Origin: an uncultured Collinsella sp.
Lineage (GTDB): Bacteria; Actinomycetota; Coriobacteriia; Coriobacteriales; Coriobacteriaceae
NCBI GenBank assembly: GCA_902491765.1
Contig: CABUIY010000009.1
Location: forward strand, 1 to 64,000
DNA length: 64,000 nt
Direction: 5' to 3'
In this document: positions 60,982 through 64,000 of the stretch, piece by piece
Position numbering within the stretch: position 1 is the first letter of the stretch
How the letters are laid out: every line of letters starts with the position of its first letter
Notes under the pieces: model-generated
What the model saw: only the letters and a program-made list of their open reading frames with translations
Database searches by the model: none
Told to the model about the DNA's origin: nothing
Made by a program: the position numbers and the translations under genes

Positions 60982-61357
60982 TCTCAATCTGTAACAGTTA
61001 CTCAGCAAAACCGGGTCTTACTGTTACAGATCGAGACAAACGGGAGCGTTCCGTCGGAAAATCTCGATCTGTAACACCTACAGGCCAAAAACGACCCTAG
61101 ATGTTACAGATCAAGACAAACCAATCTAGCCTGCCGAAAAATCTAAATCTGTAACAGTAACTCGGCAAAATGGGCTCCAGATGTTACAGATCGAGATAAA
61201 CGGGACCCGTCTGCCAGAAAATCTCAATCTGTAACAGTAACTCGGCAAAATTCGTCCCTCGTGTTACAGATTTAGACAAACACGACCCAACCCACCGGTA
61301 TATCTCGATCTGTAACATCTAGCCGTCCAAATCGGGTCTAGATGTTACAGATTGAGA
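60982..61357. repeat. Array of ten 15-base arms in alternating orientation, 40-base period
   Basis: Arms like TCTCGATCTGTAACA start at 60982, 61062, 61142, 61222 and 61303. Their reverse complements start at 61022, 61102, 61182, 61262 and 61343. Every step is 40 bases except one of 41. The 25-base segments between are different but related inside hairpins (GTAACTCGGCAAAA recurs). Five stem-loops of 55 bases therefore follow one another. Two-unit versions occur at 15608-15742 and 17028-17163. It lies between the reductase promoter and the tRNA terminator. Confidence 0.95.
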
Positions 61358-61407
61358 TTTTGTTTGAGAGGCCGAGAATTGGACCGAAAACACAGTCCCG
61401 CGATAAC

Positions 61408-61433
61408 AAAAAAGCCCGCCGGCTAGGCCGACG
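61408..61433 (-). terminator. tRNA gene terminator
   Basis: On the minus strand GTCGGCCTAGCCGGCGGGC forms a short stem followed by six T, about 14 bases after the tRNA 3' end. Confidence 0.75.
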
Positions 61434-61446
61434 AGCTGCAAGTTCT

Positions 61447-61523
61447 TGGTCGCGGGGGCAGGATTTGAACCTACGACCTCCGGGTTATGAGCCCGGCGAG
61501 CTACCAGACTGCTCCACCCCGCA
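61447..61523 (-). tRNA. Initiator tRNA-fMet (CAU)
   Basis: 77 bases with encoded CCA. The anticodon loop reads CTCATAA in a stem with the three G-C pairs (GGG/CCC) that mark initiators. D-arm GAGCAGTCTGGTAGCTC and T-arm GGTTCAAATCC are standard. The first base pairs as U1-G72, a weak pair in place of the usual C1-A72 mismatch of the E. coli initiator. Confidence 0.95.
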
Positions 61524-61719
61524 ATGTCTGGGCACCTCATGTGCGCAAGAAAGAATATTACGTGGGAGTTCGGTAAACGGCAAGGAAAATCTCGTAGAGC
61601 ATAATTCCTTCATATTTAAACCCCTCAGTACATATCATCGTAAACGAATCGCAGCCGAGCGCCGGCGGCGGCGCGTATACAATGGTGCGCGTCCTTTTAC
61701 GCCGACACCTGGAGTAGAC

Positions 61720-62493
61720 ATGCTGCTCGCTATCGATATGGGAAACACGCAGACGGCCATGGGCCTGTTTGACGGAGACGAGCTGGTGCAGTCGTGGCGC
61801 ATGCCCACCGACCGCTCCTATACCGCCGACGAGATTCACGTGCGCCTGATGGGCTTCTTTAAGATGTACGACCTCTCGCTCGGCGCGGTCGACGCGATCG
61901 CCTTTGCCGGCGTGGTGCCGCAGCTCTCGCGCGAGTGGCACGCCGTGGCCGACCGCATCGCGGCGGACGCCATCGTCATTGGGCCGCAGACGGCGGCCGT
62001 GACCAAGCTGCGCGCGGCACGCCCCCAGGCCGTTGGTGCCGACCGCATCGCCAACGCCGTCGCTGCCGAGACCTTCTACGGCGCCCCGGCGATCGTGGTG
62101 GACTTTGGCACCGCGACCAATATCGACGTCATCGACGAGGACGGCTATTACATTGGCGGAGCGATTGCGCCAGGCATCCGCATTTCGATGGACGCGCTCG
62201 CCGCCCGAGCCGCCAAGCTCGCCAGCGTTCCGCTCGAGGCGCCCGAGCACGCCATCGGCCGCGATACCGAGGAGTGCATCAAAGTCGGCGCCGTAACGGG
62301 CGCCGCGGCCATGGCCGAGGGCCTGGTCGCGCGCATGAAGCGCGAGCTGGGGCGCGAAGACGCCACCGTTATCGCCACGGGCGGCCTCGCCGGCATCGTC
62401 GCCGATTCGACCGATGCCTTCGACGTGGTCGACGGCCAACTCACCATCAAAGGCATCTGCGAAATCTACCGCCGCATGCAGGAGCTGGGGTAG
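61720..62493 (+). CDS. coaX: Type III pantothenate kinase
   Basis: 257 residues from the ATG at 61720, behind GGAG (61711). The first step of coenzyme A synthesis, phosphorylating pantothenate, of the CoaX type. The ATP loop DMGNTQTAMGLFDG lies at residues 6-19, the GADR block near 106, and DFGTATN near 127. The frame is open upstream to 61342 but crosses the tRNA gene and cannot be coding there. TACAAT (61678-61683) is a plausible -10. Confidence 0.95.
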   Translation: MLLAIDMGNTQTAMGLFDGDELVQSWRMPTDRSYTADEIHVRLMGFFKMYDLSLGAVDAIAFAGVVPQLSREWHAVADRIAADAIVIGPQTAAVTKLRAARPQAVGADRIANAVAAETFYGAPAIVVDFGTATNIDVIDEDGYYIGGAIAPGIRISMDALAARAAKLASVPLEAPEHAIGRDTEECIKVGAVTGAAAMAEGLVARMKRELGREDATVIATGGLAGIVADSTDAFDVVDGQLTIKGICEIYRRMQELG

Positions 62494-62540
62494 GACGGGG
62501 ACCTAAGTCGAGCACGAGCGGCGAACTAGGCGACGCATTG

Positions 62541-62587
62541 GTCCTATTCCTCAAAATCGAAAATTTTTTAGTTTTGAGGAATAGGAC
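62541..62587. repeat. TTTTGAGGAATAGGAC palindrome, copy 1
   Basis: Perfect 16-base arms (GTCCTATTCCTCAAAA at 62541-62556, its complement at 62572-62587) around TCGAAAATTTTTTAG. It lies seven bases from the stop of the ATPase gene and may end its transcript. Confidence 0.9.
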
Positions 62588-62593
62588 TTTCTG

Positions 62594-63790
62594 CTACGTC
62601 TCACCGCACAGCCACCTCGCCAGGTCCACGATCTGCACCCCATTGCGGTCCGTGGCCTCGTGATGCGTGCGGGCGAGAATCATCTTGGGGTACGCGTCGC
62701 CAATGCTCAGCAGTGGTGAAATCTCGCGTTCAAATGTCTTATCCGAGCTGATGTCGTCGCTCACCTGAATGTAGAGCTTCTCGCTTCGCTTGATTGCTAC
62801 AAAGTCTATTTCCTTTTTATAGAGTACGCCGACGTATACCTCGTATCCGCGGCGCAGCAGCTCGATGGCCACCATGTTCTCGTACACGCGACCCCAGTCC
62901 ATATCGCGTGTACCGAGCAGTGCGTATTTAAACGCATGGTCCGCCAGATAGTACTTCTCGCCGCTCTTAAGGTATTTTTTGCCACGAATGTCGTATCGAC
63001 GAACTTTATAGAAGGCAAACGCATCGCACAGGTACCCCATGTACGTGCCGACGGTCTTGTTCGTAATCTTTAGCCCATCCGCATTTAATGCATCAGTAAT
63101 GTTGCGTGCCGACGTAATGTTGGAAACGTTGTCCATCATGTAATCGGCAATGCGCAGCAGCGCCGATTCGTTTCTCACGTTATGCCGCTGCACGATATCT
63201 CTCACAATGAGCGTCTTAAAGACGTTGGAGAGATATTGATAGCGCTGCTCCTGCAGTGGATAAGGGTAAGAGCCAGACATGCCGCCGGTTCTCGCGTACC
63301 CATCGAAGTCGCGGTCGACCTCGCTCTCGTCGCCATAGAGACGATACTCCTCAAACGAGAATGGGAAAACCTCGATCTCGAAGGTGCGCCCCGTAAAGAG
63401 CGTTGACAGATCGCTCGACAGCAAAAAGGCGTTCGATCCGGTGATGAAGATGTCGTACTGCTCGGATGCGTGAAGGCTGTTGATCGCACGCTCAAAACCG
63501 TCGCACATCTGAACTTCATCGATAAGCAGAAAGTTATGCTTGCCGGCCACTCGATGCTCTTTTACATAGGTGAGCAACGCGTGATACTCGAGCAGGTTCT
63601 CGAACTCATCGAGGTTGTAGTTGATATGGATGACATTCGAATTGGACAGATTCGCCTCCACGTAATCGCGGAGGGCCTCGAGCAATTTTGACTTACCGCT
63701 ACGGCGGATGCCCGTTATGACCTTGATGTCCGGCACGCCAATAAGGCTCGTCAACGTGTCCATATATGACGTTCTATTGATGAGTTTCAT
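62594..63790 (-). CDS. DUF4143-type ATP-binding protein
   Basis: 398 residues. AAA_14 ATPase domain: Walker A GIRRSGKS (27-34) and Walker B NFLLIDEVQ (about 85-93). It is followed by a winged helix and a C-terminal DUF4143 region (GKKYLKSGEKYYLADHAFKYALLG, then ELLRRGYEVYVG and IDFVAIK), which resembles a nuclease-like fold. Such proteins are common, strain-variable accessory genes without a settled role. The gene is bracketed by copies of one palindrome at both ends. GAGGAGGC precedes the ATG. Confidence 0.9.
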   Translation of the reverse strand: MKLINRTSYMDTLTSLIGVPDIKVITGIRRSGKSKLLEALRDYVEANLSNSNVIHINYNLDEFENLLEYHALLTYVKEHRVAGKHNFLLIDEVQMCDGFERAINSLHASEQYDIFITGSNAFLLSSDLSTLFTGRTFEIEVFPFSFEEYRLYGDESEVDRDFDGYARTGGMSGSYPYPLQEQRYQYLSNVFKTLIVRDIVQRHNVRNESALLRIADYMMDNVSNITSARNITDALNADGLKITNKTVGTYMGYLCDAFAFYKVRRYDIRGKKYLKSGEKYYLADHAFKYALLGTRDMDWGRVYENMVAIELLRRGYEVYVGVLYKKEIDFVAIKRSEKLYIQVSDDISSDKTFEREISPLLSIGDAYPKMILARTHHEATDRNGVQIVDLARWLCGET

Positions 63791-63816
63791 TGGGGCCTCC
63801 TCGCGGTCTTTTATCG

Positions 63817-63857
63817 CTATTCCTCAAAAACGAAAATTTTTCAGTTTTGAGGAATAG
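63817..63857. repeat. TTTTGAGGAATAG palindrome, copy 2
   Basis: Perfect 13-base arms (63817-63829 and 63845-63857) around ACGAAAATTTTTCAG. It lies 26 bases upstream of the ATPase start codon, in its promoter region. Confidence 0.9.
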
Positions 63858-63900
63858 GCTCTGTAGCGAATATACCTCGCGAAAGGCCGAGCTGCCTTAA

Positions 63901-63942
63901 TCCTATTCCTCAAAAACGAAAATTTTTCAGTTTTGAGGAATA
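63901..63942. repeat. TTTTGAGGAATA palindrome, copy 3
   Basis: Arms of 12 bases (TATTCCTCAAAA and TTTTGAGGAATA) with the same core as copy 2, 43 bases further on. The right arm has lost the outer GGAC of copy 1. No gene is seen in 63943-64000. Confidence 0.85.
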
Positions 63943-64000
63943 AAGCGCTGGCAACCCATTCCCCAGACAAGCGAAAGCCCTCCCCGGTGCAAGCCGAGGA

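Noticed and set aside
60982..61357. CRISPR array
   Set aside because: The arms alternate in orientation, are only 15 bases, and the segments between are partly related to each other. No cas gene is in the window.
61342..61719. N-terminal extension of CoaX
   Set aside because: The open frame upstream of 61720 runs through the tRNA gene and its terminator. The family start motif begins at 61720 behind a ribosome site.

Overview
The window is about 64 kb of high-GC DNA (roughly 60% or more) from a Gram-positive actinobacterium. The best fit is a gut Coriobacteriia member close to Collinsella. Supporting signs are membrane-embedded LuxR regulators, a LuxS gene, a giant FctA-repeat LPXTG surface protein, an Ech-type [NiFe] hydrogenase, Coriobacteria-style ATPases bracketed by repeats, and many families of intergenic palindromes. 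No phage, conjugative element, CRISPR-cas locus or complete insertion sequence is visible. The organism call is an inference from gene content, not from a marker search.

Layout. 1-3.4 kb: an mgtA Mg2+ ATPase behind a structured leader that looks like an M-box riboswitch. 3.4-5 kb: a 12-TM LuxR regulator. 5.3-9.7 kb: a zinc-ribbon / SPFH-domain (YdjG/YdjI-like) cluster and a lipoprotein. 9.8-13.9 kb: a three-gene signalling operon (7-TM sensor, histidine kinase, NarL-type regulator). 14-20.6 kb: a 6-phospho-beta-glucosidase, an AAA ATPase held between 248-bp direct repeats, a DUF4867 protein, luxS, nucleoside hydrolase and ribokinase. 20.7-23 kb: an OatA-like acyltransferase. 23.4-26.6 kb: an Nramp-related metal carrier (variant metal-site residues suggest a Mg2+ type) coupled to a PRC/MgtE_N/CBS membrane protein. 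26.9-32.7 kb: an envelope gene run containing a degenerate polysaccharide deacetylase, PRC-barrel and YtxH proteins, a stand-alone cyanophycin-synthetase-N-like domain protein, a CorC/CNNM protein and a hemolysin III protein. 32.9-35.3 kb: an alpha/beta hydrolase and a DUF362 ferredoxin. 35.5-44.5 kb: two ABC export systems, the second divergent from a two-component system that probably controls it. 45.1-51.7 kb: a 2189-residue VWA/FctA surface protein. 52.1-57.8 kb: a hydrogenase operon in the order echA-B(fused)-C-D-E-F. 58-64 kb: an IS150-OrfA-like HTH protein, an Old Yellow Enzyme-type reductase, a strictly periodic inverted-repeat array, initiator tRNA, coaX and a second ATPase bracketed by palindromes.

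How it fits together. Four loci (MgtA, the Nramp-like carrier, the MgtE-like protein and CorC) point to Mg2+/divalent-metal homeostasis. LuxS, nucleoside hydrolase and ribokinase together salvage S-ribosylhomocysteine and ribonucleosides. The Ech-like complex would couple ferredoxin oxidation to H2 production and ion pumping.

The most unusual aspect is the intergenic DNA. Several repeat families share one design: palindromic stems around a conserved core, sometimes with stems that differ between copies yet stay self-complementary. Two unrelated AAA ATPase genes are each bracketed by copies of such repeats.
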